From: Adiantum capillus-veneris
Taxonomy: Eukaryota; Streptophyta; Polypodiopsida; Polypodiales; Pteridaceae
Assembly (NCBI GenBank): GCA_014529385.2
Contig: CM043963.1
Coordinates: forward strand, 67,937,912-68,001,911
Direction of reading: 5' to 3'
DNA length: 64,000 bases
The translations under genes and the position numbers were made by a program. Of this stretch, positions 33,213 to 43,934 are shown in pieces (position 1 is the stretch's first letter; the number at the start of each line of letters is the position of its first letter). Under the pieces are notes generated by a model. The model was not told the origin of the DNA, ran no database searches, and saw only the letters and a list, made by a program, of their open reading frames with translations.

Positions 33213-36200
33213 TTTAGACCTCCCCTAGATGATGGTACATTTATGTACCATCAAAAGGCATACCTTCCAATGAGAGTGTTTTTTGATCCTTCGTGATATT
33301 TGGTGCCTTAATCGAATCTTCATCTTGTAGTACCAAGTTGAAAGAGTTGCATGGTATTGTAGCTGTTTGTTGCTCTTGTAGATCCTCTGGTAGAACTGGA
33401 CTCAAGTAAGGCTTTAATCGATACCCATTCACCTTCTTGGGGTGCTCCTTGCCATCCAAATCCATGAGTTGATAATAGCGTGAAAAGTAGGCCTTCTTTA
33501 CAATGTAGGACCCTGCCATCTAGTATTGAACTTCACATCAAAGCAATTGTCAAGGCGATTATCGTACCTTAGCACCAAATCTCCTTCCTTGATCCCTTTG
33601 TCTTTCACCTTTTTGTCGATCTTGTCCTTTATTTGCATAGCCTTTCTTTTATAGCACTCATAAGCCGCCTCCCATTTCCATTCTAGTTCTGCAAGGGTGA
33701 TAAGTCGATCTTCCCATGCTGCTTCTTCGCCTTGTGCCACCTTTCCATGAAGTCGCATTGTTGGGATGTTGAGCTCGATGGGTTGCAAATCTTCTTGACC
33801 ATAGACTAGGTGGAAGGGTGTGGACTCTCTCGCTTCCTTGTAGGTAGTTTGATAGGCCCACAATGATCCATCCAAGAAGTCATCCCATAGCTTTGTCTTG
33901 TTCTTTACCATCTTTCGGATGATTCCTGCAATGATGCCATTAGCCTTCTCTACCAAACCATTTGATTGAGGATAGTAGGGTGTGCTATGCCGATGTAGAA
34001 TGTGAAGCTCATCACAAACTTCTGTGAGCAAGTCCTTCCTAAATCCTGGACCATTATCAGAAACAATCTCCAAAGGTATGCCAAATCTGCAACAAATGTG
34101 AGTGTACACAAACTTGCTAACTATCCTCTCATTTACTCTTTCCACACTTTGAGCTTCTACCCACCTAGTCATGTAGTCTATGGCCACCAAGATATACAAT
34201 TTTCCATTTTTAGTCCTGGGAATTGGACCCATAGCATGAATGCCCCATTTTTCAAACAGACAATTTGCAAGGACTAACTGACGTGGGCCATGTAACAGAC
34301 GCTTGTTCCCATTAATCTGACAATTGTGGCAGCTTTTACACCAATGTTGAACATCAATGTGCAAGCTTGGCCAAACATACTGGGCAAGCAAAATCTTTTT
34401 CGTAGTGAGTTCCTGTGCAAAATGACCACCACACGTTTCCTCATGAAAACTTTCAAGAATGGCTGGAATCTCCTTGGTTGTCGGTATTCTCCTGCAAACT
34501 TGATCTTTTCCTCTTTGGTAGAGGGCACCTTCCAAAAACAAATACGAACTTGCCTTCTTAATGAGCCTCCTCTTTTGAGCCTTTGTGAAGCCTTCTGGAA
34601 ACTCACCCTCTAAAATGTAGCTCACAATGGGAGCCAATGACTCCATCCCCTGGTACCTTGGTTGTTTAATCACTGTTGCCATGATGACCTGCACTTCACC
34701 TTCAACACATGCAACTGCTTTTTGGGCAAGCAAATCAGCATCTTCATTTTGTTTCCTAGGAATATGATACAATTGTACTTCTTCAAATTGATTGAAGAGT
34801 TTACGGATGGCATGAACCTTTTGCCTTAGCTTTTCATTCTTACAAGCCCAAATACCTAGAATTTTCTTCACAATGAGAAGTGCATCCCCTATTACCATGA
34901 GACGTTGTATACCTTGGCCAATGCACATCTTCAAACCATGAAGTAGTGTGTCGTATTCTACTTCATTGTTGCTAGTTGAACCTTGTAGATTAACCTTCTC
35001 TTTCATGACCACCTCTCCACTTGGGTTGAGCAATACTAGCCCTCCCCATGCTTTTTCAGTGGCTCGTTGAAAAGCTCCATCAAAGAACAAGGTAAAAGAA
35101 TTAGGAATACTTTTAGGTGGTGGCAATGGTAGGGTCTTTACTTCAGGCACCTTTATTTCCTTCTCATTAACCTTATAAGTGAGAATCCTTGCCAATTGTG
35201 CACGCACACTATCTTCTACCTTGAAACAGTATTGAAACTCTTGCAACTCCATAATCCACTTTGAGATCCTAGTACTAAGATTCATTTGGGATGACACCCA
35301 GGGGAACAAATTTTTTGCAGTGAGAATTACAAAAGGTTTTGGTAGCAAGTAGGATCTAAACTTTCTCACTGCAAACATGAGAGAAAGCATCATGAGTTCT
35401 ACCTCCGTGTAGCCTCTCTCTATAGCATTCATGACCCTACTAGCAAAGTAGATGGGTCGCATCCTGGTACTGTGGGAATCTTGTTGTAATAAAACTGCAC
35501 CAATCGTTTCCTTCCCAACACTAGAGCTAAGAAAGAATGTGTACTCCCAACAAGGAGGCATGAGTGTTGGTAGCTCTAACAGAATGAATTTAATATTACA
35601 AAAATACTCTTCAAGATCATCAGACCATGCAAATTCTACTTGTTGTGTCAACTTTTGCAAAGGGTGAAGTAACTCCGAGGCTAAGTGAATGAAGCATGAC
35701 ATATACTTCACCTTTTGAATGAATGAGGGAGGATGACCTCCTTAAGACTTTTTGTTGATGGTAGCTCAATGAGAGCTTTTGCCTTTGCTAGATCCACCTC
35801 AATACTTTTATAGGAAACCTTGTGACCAAGCAAGACCACTTCATCCTCACCTATGTGGCACTTGTCGAGGTTGAGTTGACCTCCCATGTCGTAAAGTTTT
35901 TTTAAACCTTCTTCTACCTTTTGTAGATGCAATGATTTTGAGCTATAAATGTAGAAATTATCAATGAACACCCTGATTGACTTTCCAAAGAATGCTTGAA
36001 ACAACTTATTCATGAAACGTTGGAAAGTTGCAGGAGGATTTGTCAGGCCAAATGGCATAACTCTAAAAGCATAATAACCCCAAGGAGTGATGAAGGTTGT
36101 TTTCAATTGGTCCTCCAAAGCAATCCTTATTTAAAAGTAGCATGAGTAGCCATCACATAGAGTGTACTTCTCATGACTAGCTGCCTCATTTAGTATCTCA

Positions 36201-38569
36201 TCGTGAAATGGGAGGGAAAAGTGATCTCTTTTTGTTGCCTCATTGAGTGAACAATAATCCACACACCCTCCACTTGCCGTGTTTTTTAGGAGTGGCAACA
36301 ATGGGAGAGACCCACTCTGAATTCTCCACCACTGGATAAATGAAACCTGCTGCTAGAAGCTTTCTTACCTCTTTAAGTAGAGCTTGCTCCTTGATGACTC
36401 CTAGCCTTTGTAGCTTTTGAGCCTTAGGTGTGGCCTCTGGCTTCAACTCAATCTTGTGCTGAACAACATCCACTCCACGCACATCAGTGTAGTCTTTAGC
36501 AAAAAGCCTAAGAAATTTCCTTAGCACACATTTGAACTCCTCTCTTTTTTCCTTTGTAAGTGTTGTAGACAACATACCTTCTAACATTCCTTCATCTTGC
36601 AAATTTTGGTTCTCTTGAGTACCTACCTCTTCCAATCCTTGACAAGAGGTCTCTTGGTTGTTGGCTTAAACCTTACCCCCATGACTTCAATGGAAGACTC
36701 CTCTTCAGTAATGCTACCGCTACTTTCTTCTTCTGAAGTGTTATCGGTCCAATCTTCTTCCGTCTCACTTTGAGATGATTATTCATGGAGCTCCTCTTGG
36801 CGTTGCTCCTTCATGTCTAAGACAAACTTCTTATGATTGTCATTCCTGTAAAATAGCTTTCCACTCTCCCAATCTTGCAAAGCTCGTATTTTCATTAGCC
36901 ATGGTCTTCCTAGGATAAATGGGAAACCATTTCCTTTGGTAGACATGACATAGAAATCCACTGCCTTCTTAATGCCAAAGGCCTCTACAAAAACATTTTT
37001 ACAAATGCCTACACACCTAGATTTTCTATTGTTTGCCATCTTCACTTTGATTTCAGGTGTCTCATGGATGTGCATGCCTAGTCTTTGCATGAGTCCCTCT
37101 GTCATGATGCAAATTTGTGCACCCCCATCCACTAGACCTTTCTGAACCAATCTTCCTTTGATGTAGCAATATAGCAAACGTGTAATATCCTCATTCATTT
37201 CAGCATGTGCAAGTTTTACAACAGACACACTCTCTTTTACCTTTCTCCTAGTGCTAACTACCTTTGTTAAATCCCTTCTAACTTGTGGACATAATGAAAG
37301 GAATTGAGGCCATGAAATATGAGGACCCTTACCTTGCATGTCTTCCAACACGTTGTATGGAGCCATACCAAGTCCAAGAGGAAAGTCTTGGAGATTGATA
37401 CGACATCAAGTCCTCTAAGCTTCCTTGGTCTCCTTTGCCTTCTTGCCTCGACCATGGTCACTCTATGATGTGAAACCTTCTTTCTCTTTATCTTTTCCTT
37501 AGCCACGCTTAATGCCATTTCCTTCCATTCAACCTCATTTGAATTTGTCACCTCTACCACCTGCACATCTAGATCTGGCAAAGGTGGAACTCCTTCTACC
37601 CCTTGTGGAGGTGGTCTTGGTCCATTTGGTCTTTGTAGAAGCCTTGGTTGTTGACCAGTTCCTTCTCCTGCATTCATCAATGGGTAATTCAAGTTAGGTC
37701 TCCCTGGCTCCCCACAGAGCCAAGGACAATCATACATCCCATGTCCAGACTCCCCACAATTCCAACATTGCAAGACTCTCCTAGGTCATGAATCTCGCTC
37801 TTCAGACTTCTTTGCTTGTCCCTTTGGACCTATAGCTTGTGCAAGGTGAATTGACAGGCTGCTTAAAGATTCACTTAACTTCTCAATCACTTCCACCGTT
37901 ACCTCAGGAAGCTCCGGAGATGTTGATGCTTGTGTACCTTTGGGTCTAAGACCTTCGATTGGAACCTCCCCCCTTAAGCACTTGAGTTTCCTATATTTCT
38001 CAGCAGCCCTAGTTTCAGCTGCATCAAAGGTAGCAGGTGCACGGGACTCAACTTTTACCTTAAGGTCAGGAAAGAGTCCAGATATGAACCTCTCCTTCTT
38101 TAGAAATTCTACACCATCACCAGGGTTAGCAACATTTCGTATCCATAGAACCCAAAGACGTATAAACTCTTGCTTGTACAAGTAGTAGTCATCTAAGTCT
38201 TTTGCTGTCTTGCCATAGTTTTTGAGTGTTTTGGGGATCAAAGAAGTATTTCTTGAAACGATTCAAAACTTTTGTGTAATTCCCTTAACTTCATCAGGGA
38301 AAGAGTCAAACCAAGTACTAGCATCTTTCCTAAGGACCACCTCAACATTTCTACACGTTCTTGATCAGTTACTATCCTCTTGATACGGCAAGACATCTTG
38401 AAATTCGCTAAAAATAATTATGCATCCTCTCCATGCTCTCCAAACAAAAGAGGATATCCAAAAATTTGGCGTTGGCTCTCCATTGAATTGATTTCAAAGT
38501 GACGCGCGTTTTTATTTTTTCTTTCTTTAAAAGATTTACACAATAATATCTTCTAAATTGCAATCTATT

Positions 38570-38788
38570 CTACAATAAAATAAAAATATTCACATCAAAT
38601 GACCTATGATAATCAATAAGAGGTAGGATGACAGGGTTTGGTGACGCAAGAATTTCTCCTACTCTTTGGGCACCAAACATGAACACCATACGTTGTTGAA
38701 AATGGATTTTTCTACTAATTGCAATGTTTACTCTAATGTGTGGAGTGAAATGGAAGGGGAAAACCTCTATTCCTGGGCCATTATCCAT
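38570..38788 (-). CDS. conserved pre-gag small ORF of element D (72 codons)
   Basis: Same length and frame as the B ORF at 28193-28411, with a single amino-acid difference (residue 4, V to G) among eight base differences. It is intact although the gag-pol of D is heavily broken. This may mean that most B/D differences arose while both lineages were still active and selected. Confidence 0.65.
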   Translation of the reverse strand: MDNGPGIEVFPFHFTPHIRVNIAISRKIHFQQRMVFMFGAQRVGEILASPNPVILPLIDYHRSFDVNIFILL

Positions 38789-38791
38789 GGT

Positions 38792-39022
38792 CTATGCATG
38801 TCCTAATTCATAAAACAAAACAAAAATATAGACGTACAGACTAAGGTCGTACATAATGAGAGGCAAAATAAAAGGATTTACTGAAGCGTTTATCTTGGCC
38901 AACTTAAGAGGACCTAAAATTCTACGAATTACACATTGAAATTGCAACTTAGTACTAACAATTATGTGAACCTTTTGCCTTGCAATGGGAATGAAGAGGT
39001 CATACAAATTCTCGTGATTCAT
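38792..39022 (-). CDS. second pre-gag small ORF of element D
   Basis: Counterpart of 28433-28645, beginning MNHENLYDLF. It is slightly longer at its end than the B ORF and differs at about seven residues, in contrast to the strong conservation of its neighbour. The leader order small ORF, small ORF, gag is kept. Confidence 0.45.
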   Translation of the reverse strand: MNHENLYDLFIPIARQKVHIIVSTKLQFQCVIRRILGPLKLAKINASVNPFILPLIMYDLSLYVYIFVLFYELGHA

Positions 39023-39076
39023 GCAAACTTCTTGACTATGCTAGAGGTTGATCCTACACAAAAATACACAAGCCCT

Positions 39077-39093
39077 CCTTCGTGGGGGGACCA
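39077..39093 (-). other. primer-binding site of element D
   Basis: On the - strand TGGTCCCCCCACGAAGG lies four bases after the LTR end. It is a slightly drifted form of the primer site in A, B and E. Confidence 0.65.
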
Positions 39094-39097
39094 AAAT

Positions 39098-41575
39098 TGA
39101 GGCGGTCCGAAGCGGGCAACAAGATTGGCGACCTCTAAACACCCCTCAAGGCTCTCGTGCTGCTCAATTGGGGCTGGGGCAACCACAAGCACAAATAAAC
39201 AACAAATCCACAGCCAAAACCCAACTACACAAGGGGCACCACCTAGTTTAAAAGCGAACTAGGACGCAAAGGGAGAATCGTTAGAGAAACCCAAAATTAA
39301 GTAAGGAATTTACACTAACCCTAACACCAATGGAACACTCTCATGCACTAAAACTCAAGAGAGAGATAGAGAGAGATGGTGTACAACTTAGCTTCAACCT
39401 TATGGTTTGCTCAAGAAGGCACCTAGATCTTGCGGATTCAAGTGACAAGATTTGGCTATATCATCACTAGCACATTGTCTTAAGGTTATGGGAGCCCTCT
39501 CACCATCCACCCTTTTACAATGGTAGCCAATAAACAGTAGCCAATGAATCACAAGGACAAGCAACAAAACAACAACCTTCAATGAAACAAGTCACCTTAT
39601 GAAGCTGAATGAGTTTGCCAAACCAAATTGGAGGAGAAGCGTGACCCTTTGGGACATGAAATTGCACCCAAAACTACCAATTCATTAATGTTGGGGTAGA
39701 TACAACAATGGTAGAAATATATCTTCTACTCATACTCACTCAACTGGCTCAAGCTTTTATATGCACCAAAGTGATGGTGTATAGAAATCTTTCTCTCTCC
39801 TTACAACCAAGATAGAACTGACGTGTGTTACGCTCAATCTAGTGTGCAATGGTGTAGAGATGCCTTTTACAAGAAGAGATGGGTTCTATTTATAGGTTTT
39901 TGGAAGCTTTGATTAGGATTAGTTCTAATCAATTTTATTGACAAAACAAGAGATTAGGAAATATTTTGATTCTTTAAATGGGAGTGGGTCTCCCTTATCC
40001 CTTAAGCCACATGGATGTGGGCTCAAGGGGGAGAATTATTGAGAGTGAAAGGAGAGAGAGGTGAGGAACTTGGAGGTGCCTACTCTAGTAGATAGTAGAG
40101 GGTGCAATTTACAAGAAGGGTTAGTTGTTAGTGATCACTAGAAAATGTTAGTGGCATATTTACAAAAGTGATGATGACTTGATTGTCAAGGAACCAAGGG
40201 TGAATGAGGTGGATGAGCTCTTGAGATTGATGAAACCTCTAAGAATTATGGACTCACCCTTATGAAAATGACCACAGGTTCTTTGTCTTCTTCTACTTCT
40301 GCTACTTGCGCCGCCTTCATGGTTGATCTCCACGATGAAGATGAGGATTATTGGTGAAAAACCTCTGATTTGCAGAGGTTATGTAAGGATAAAGTGCTAA
40401 AAATTCATGCCTTTTAGAGGAGTTAACATGAAATTGTAATTTGGGGATAGTAGAGAGCGGTTGAGAGCATATGTGTATGTAGAAGGCTATGGTGGTAAGA
40501 GGGGAAGGAGAGATGGTGAAGAAGGTGAGAGGGCATGGAAATCAGTACATTTGAAAGGATGATGGAGAGGGATGAGTGTGTATGTGGGTGGGAGTGTGAA
40601 ATTGTGAGAGAAGAGTGAGAGGATCCTTGTGTGCATAGAGTGGGCAGACTGGGTCGCACCAAAGAATTCATCCAAAAATGCTGAAATATTTATGTAAAAT
40701 AATTGAGTTTATGTGCTTCATTTTGTATGTTGAAAACGTTTGCTGATTCGGATGATAGAAGGGTGCCAAAATTCGCTCAAAAAGCTGTGTATTGTGGGAC
40801 TGCAAAGGTACTTATGTGGGACCCTTTTTGGTTGAATTCTCCTTATACATCCAAAGCTGAGCCCCCCATGAGCCATGCCATGACCTAAGGAATCCAAGAG
40901 GCCCTTGCCACATGCATGGATGATGAATTTTGAAGAATAAAAAACAATTGCACATGATAGACCTAGTGCTTGGATTTTTCCTAGCCCTTGTCTTTATGAG
41001 CACATGGTGTATGGAAAAGAATATGTGCAGGATCCATGAAGGAATATCATGATAGGAGTATTTTATTTTGTTTTTGGGTGAAAGAGGAAAATATGCAAGC
41101 GATAAAATATCTAGTGAAAGTGAGTGATAGTGTAGAAACAAATTTTGACTTCCACGAGGGTGCGGGATGAAATGCATGGGTTTGTTTTGTAAAAATAAAT
41201 ATTATGGGGTATGTACACACTAACATAGAAATATTTTATGTCGTGAAAGGATGCAAAGAGATTTAGAAAAAATGCACACTTAGGAATATATATTTATATA
41301 AATACAAAAAAAAGAAAAAAAACCCTTATCCTTAGGTCCTTTATTTGATAGAAAATATTTACATGTAAAGAGGACCGTAGTATTATAAATTTATATTTTT
41401 GTCTCCTAGCCCAATGACTCGCTCAATGATTTAATAAAACAAATGTGATAAAAACCCTAAACGCACGCACACTATTTACAATGAAAAAGCGAGCCTAGTC
41501 ATTGTGCTAGGGTGTTTATTTGGGGTGATGTGGCCTCTTAAAACATTTTTATGAGAGCCGAAAAAATAGCTATCA
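39098..41575 (-). repeat. element D 5' LTR
   Basis: 2,478 bases, reading TG...CCGCCTCA on the - strand. TATAAATAGAACCC lies at 39881-39894. Only a short AG tract is present (about 39357-39376), against the expanded one in the 3' LTR. The U5 stem-loop lies at 39242-39263, with GGGGCACCA on + at 39233-39241. ATAG follows at 41576-41579. Confidence 0.88.
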
Positions 41576-41634
41576 ATAGATATATATGAATAAATATGTT
41601 GTGTGTGTGTGTGTGTGTGTTACTCACACACACA

Positions 41635-41689
<55 letters not shown>

Positions 41690-42079
41690 TTTTGACATCA
41701 TAAGAACAACTGTAACTGGTCTCAAATATTTATCCACAGAGTCTTGAACTCAAGCATACACTTTGTGTGTGTGTGTGTGCGTGTGTGTATGTGTGTGTGT
41801 GTGTGAGAGAGAGAGAGATAGATAGAGAGAGAGAGAGAGAGAGATCTATGAAGAGGTTGTGTCATGCATCATTTTTAAAAATGGAATAAACTATACATGT
41901 AGGAGGAGAGAGGTGATGTTTCTTTGATTGCAACAACGCGTGGGCATATACTAGTTAAACCAGTCACACCAATACGACCTACATTTTTTGCTGCAAGAAC
42001 ATATGCCTCAGCTTAATATTTGAGCTAGTTGACAATTCAAAACATGTTGATTGAAGGGAGGGGGACAAAGAGAAAATCC
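41576..42079. repeat. microsatellite-rich spacer
   Basis: (TG)n near 41600-41621, (AG)n 41641-41685, (TG)n near 41767-41804 and (AG)/(GATA) to about 41844. The remaining 230 bases show no gene and no clear element. Confidence 0.75.
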
Positions 42080-42368
42080 GCGGACATGGTTTCGACCTTA
42101 TCCTTCTTCTTCTTGGCACTTGGCCTATGTATATCCACTGGGTTTGGCGTGTTGGTTGACTCTCCCACTGCAAATCGATTACCGTTACGCCTGGCACTCG
42201 AGCTTCGATGGAGATGTGGAGTTCGTCTAGTTGTGCTTGGAGCTCTTCTTCCTCTGTCGTCCAATTAGCAAATCCTGCTAGCCATTCATCCATTCACAAT
42301 AGTTTAGGGGTTTCAGTCTTGTAAACTGAAGGGTTTCATGAAAAGAGTTCCTCAGTGGGGGCACCAAA
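42080..42368 (-). mobile_element. leader fragment of a second element E copy
   Basis: Closely matches 49790-50078, the leader next to the primer site of element E. It includes the primer site TGGTGCCCCCACTGAGGA at 42349-42366 (- strand) and abuts the inner side of an LTR at 42369. So the LTR at 42369-43934 serves one interior on each side, another tandem LTR arrangement. Remnant. Confidence 0.85.
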
Positions 42369-42581
42369 TGACGGGAGCAAAGCGAACCCCGAACCCCGAC
42401 GGCCTCTAAAACACCGGGGACCGAATGGCCCGCCTCGAGCCTGTCATGGTAAAGCAAACAGGGGGCACCACCTAGCTTCAGCGGCTAGGACGCAAACAAC
42501 ACACCACCATAACAAAGTTTTCATCCAAGAGAGATGGATGCTTGGGAGTAATGATGAAGAGGAAAGGGAATGAGATCAAGT

Positions 42582-42635
<54 letters not shown>

Positions 42636-43934
42636 GGGAGGGGGTATAGCGGCTTAGTACTTAGGCACCACAAAAGGATGGCGAATTCGCACACCCTTCA
42701 CACATACACAAGCTCACTCCAAACACAAGACTAGGTGGCGATTCCGCACACCTCACATGGGCAAAACATTGCAAGAAAACATACTCACAAAACCTCAAGC
42801 TTTATTTAGAGAATAAGGCGATGAAATGGGAAGCATAGGGTAGGGGAATGAGAAGGGAGAGGGTGGTAGAGCACATGGCGGATAGGTGGGAGTTGATGGC
42901 GAAGACTCGCACGAGGGTTATGGCCATCATCCTTCATTTAGTTTCCCTTCATCTTCCATAGCCCAAGGGTGTAGAGATCATGCTCAAGACGAGCATGGTG
43001 ATGGTGTGGGGGTGTGTGTGTGCACTAGGCACATACAGTGCATAGTGTACTCTTTGGTGATGGTGTGTGTCCTTAGTGTGATGGTGACCCGTCTTTATAT
43101 AGGGGAGGAGGGGGGAGAAATTCTAGAATTTAGAAATGAAGAAATCATTATCTACATAGGCCATGTGACTGTGGGTCCCACTTGTCTGGCTATGTATATA
43201 TGTGCCAGAACAGCAGTCTCATGAGAGAGAGACTAAGAGAGAGAGATGGGTTGATGAAAAAAAGTGAGAGGTGACATGGAGAATAAAGTAATTACAAGAG
43301 GGGAGAGAGGGGAGTGTGTTCAGAGGTGAATCTGTGTGCAGATGTGTGTGAACACAAGAAAAATCAGGTAACCACCGGGTGGGGATGGGTCTGTGGGCAC
43401 CTTTTTCAGTGAAACTGAGTGTGTGTGAGTGTGGGGGAGGTTATTTAGCTACAATACAAGAGACATGGCACCTTTTAGAGAGAGAGGGGGGTATTTGGGT
43501 CATGGGATATGATAGGAGAGAGAAAGAGGGGGTGGGGTATACTATTTTGGAAGATAGGGTAAGTTGCATGTGAGTTAGGGTGCATTATTGGTGAGTTATA
43601 ATGCATTATTAGTGAGAGGTGGGGTAGCTTGAGGGGAGAGAGAAAGGAGAAAGGACAAGGGGAAGAGAGAGGGGGTTGACCTTTTGAGTGAAGGAGAGGA
43701 AAAGGGACACTCGGCGGGGCAACAATGAAGAAAAAGGAGGCAAGGTGGGGATGGGCTACCCCGCAGGCATGAGGTGGCCTATTTTACCTTTCTTATATAT
43801 TTACATAATCATACTTTATTTTTTTCTTACTTTTTCCAATGCCTTTTATCACTCCCTCCCTAAGAGGGGGTTTTCATGGGGTGGGGACGAGAGAAGAGGG
43901 GTATGGGAGCTTGGCTTGTGAAAAGCCCCCATCA
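42369..43934 (-). repeat. element E LTR (3' LTR of E and 5' LTR of the second copy)
   Basis: 1,566 bases, reading TGATGGGGGC...GCTCCCGTCA on the - strand. It has TATATAAAG at 43093-43101, (AG)n at about 42587-42632 and a GA-rich middle. The U5 stem-loop (42471-42489) is followed on the - strand by TGGTGCCCCC (42461-42470). The polypurine tract (AAAAGGGGAGGG, about 43939-43950) adjoins its other edge. Confidence 0.85.

Larger units (their letters stand above)
33213..39097 (-). pseudogene. interior of Tat element D: gag, protease, RT, two RNases H, integrase
   Basis: Homologous throughout to the B interior, at clearly lower identity than the two B LTRs share with each other. Approximate parts on the - strand: gag 37790-38480 with knuckle CWNCGESGHGMYDC near 37750; protease DGGAQICIM near 37125; RT about 35710-36630; both RNases H about 34700-35600 (NNEVEYDTLL near 34960); integrase zinc finger near 34400 and core 33950-34290; C-terminal tail to 33241. 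Broken by at least ten changes. Fossil. Confidence 0.85.
19090..41575 (-). mobile_element. Tat element D, carrying element B inside its 3' LTR
   Basis: A Ty3/gypsy element on the - strand. Its outer edges are 19090 and 41575, with ATAG directly outside both (19086-19089 and 41576-41579) as target duplication. The 5' LTR is 39098-41575. The 3' LTR is split into 19090-20143 and about 32587-33212 by element B and a partial B copy. The interior is 33213-39097. Its proteins are close to those of B (same family, different subfamily). It is broken by at least ten changes. The nesting shows that D is older than B's arrival. Confidence 0.85.

Noticed and set aside
42886-43224. 112-codon frame within the E LTR as a gene
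   Set aside because: It lies inside LTR sequence near the promoter, has no motif and includes GA-rich low-complexity DNA.
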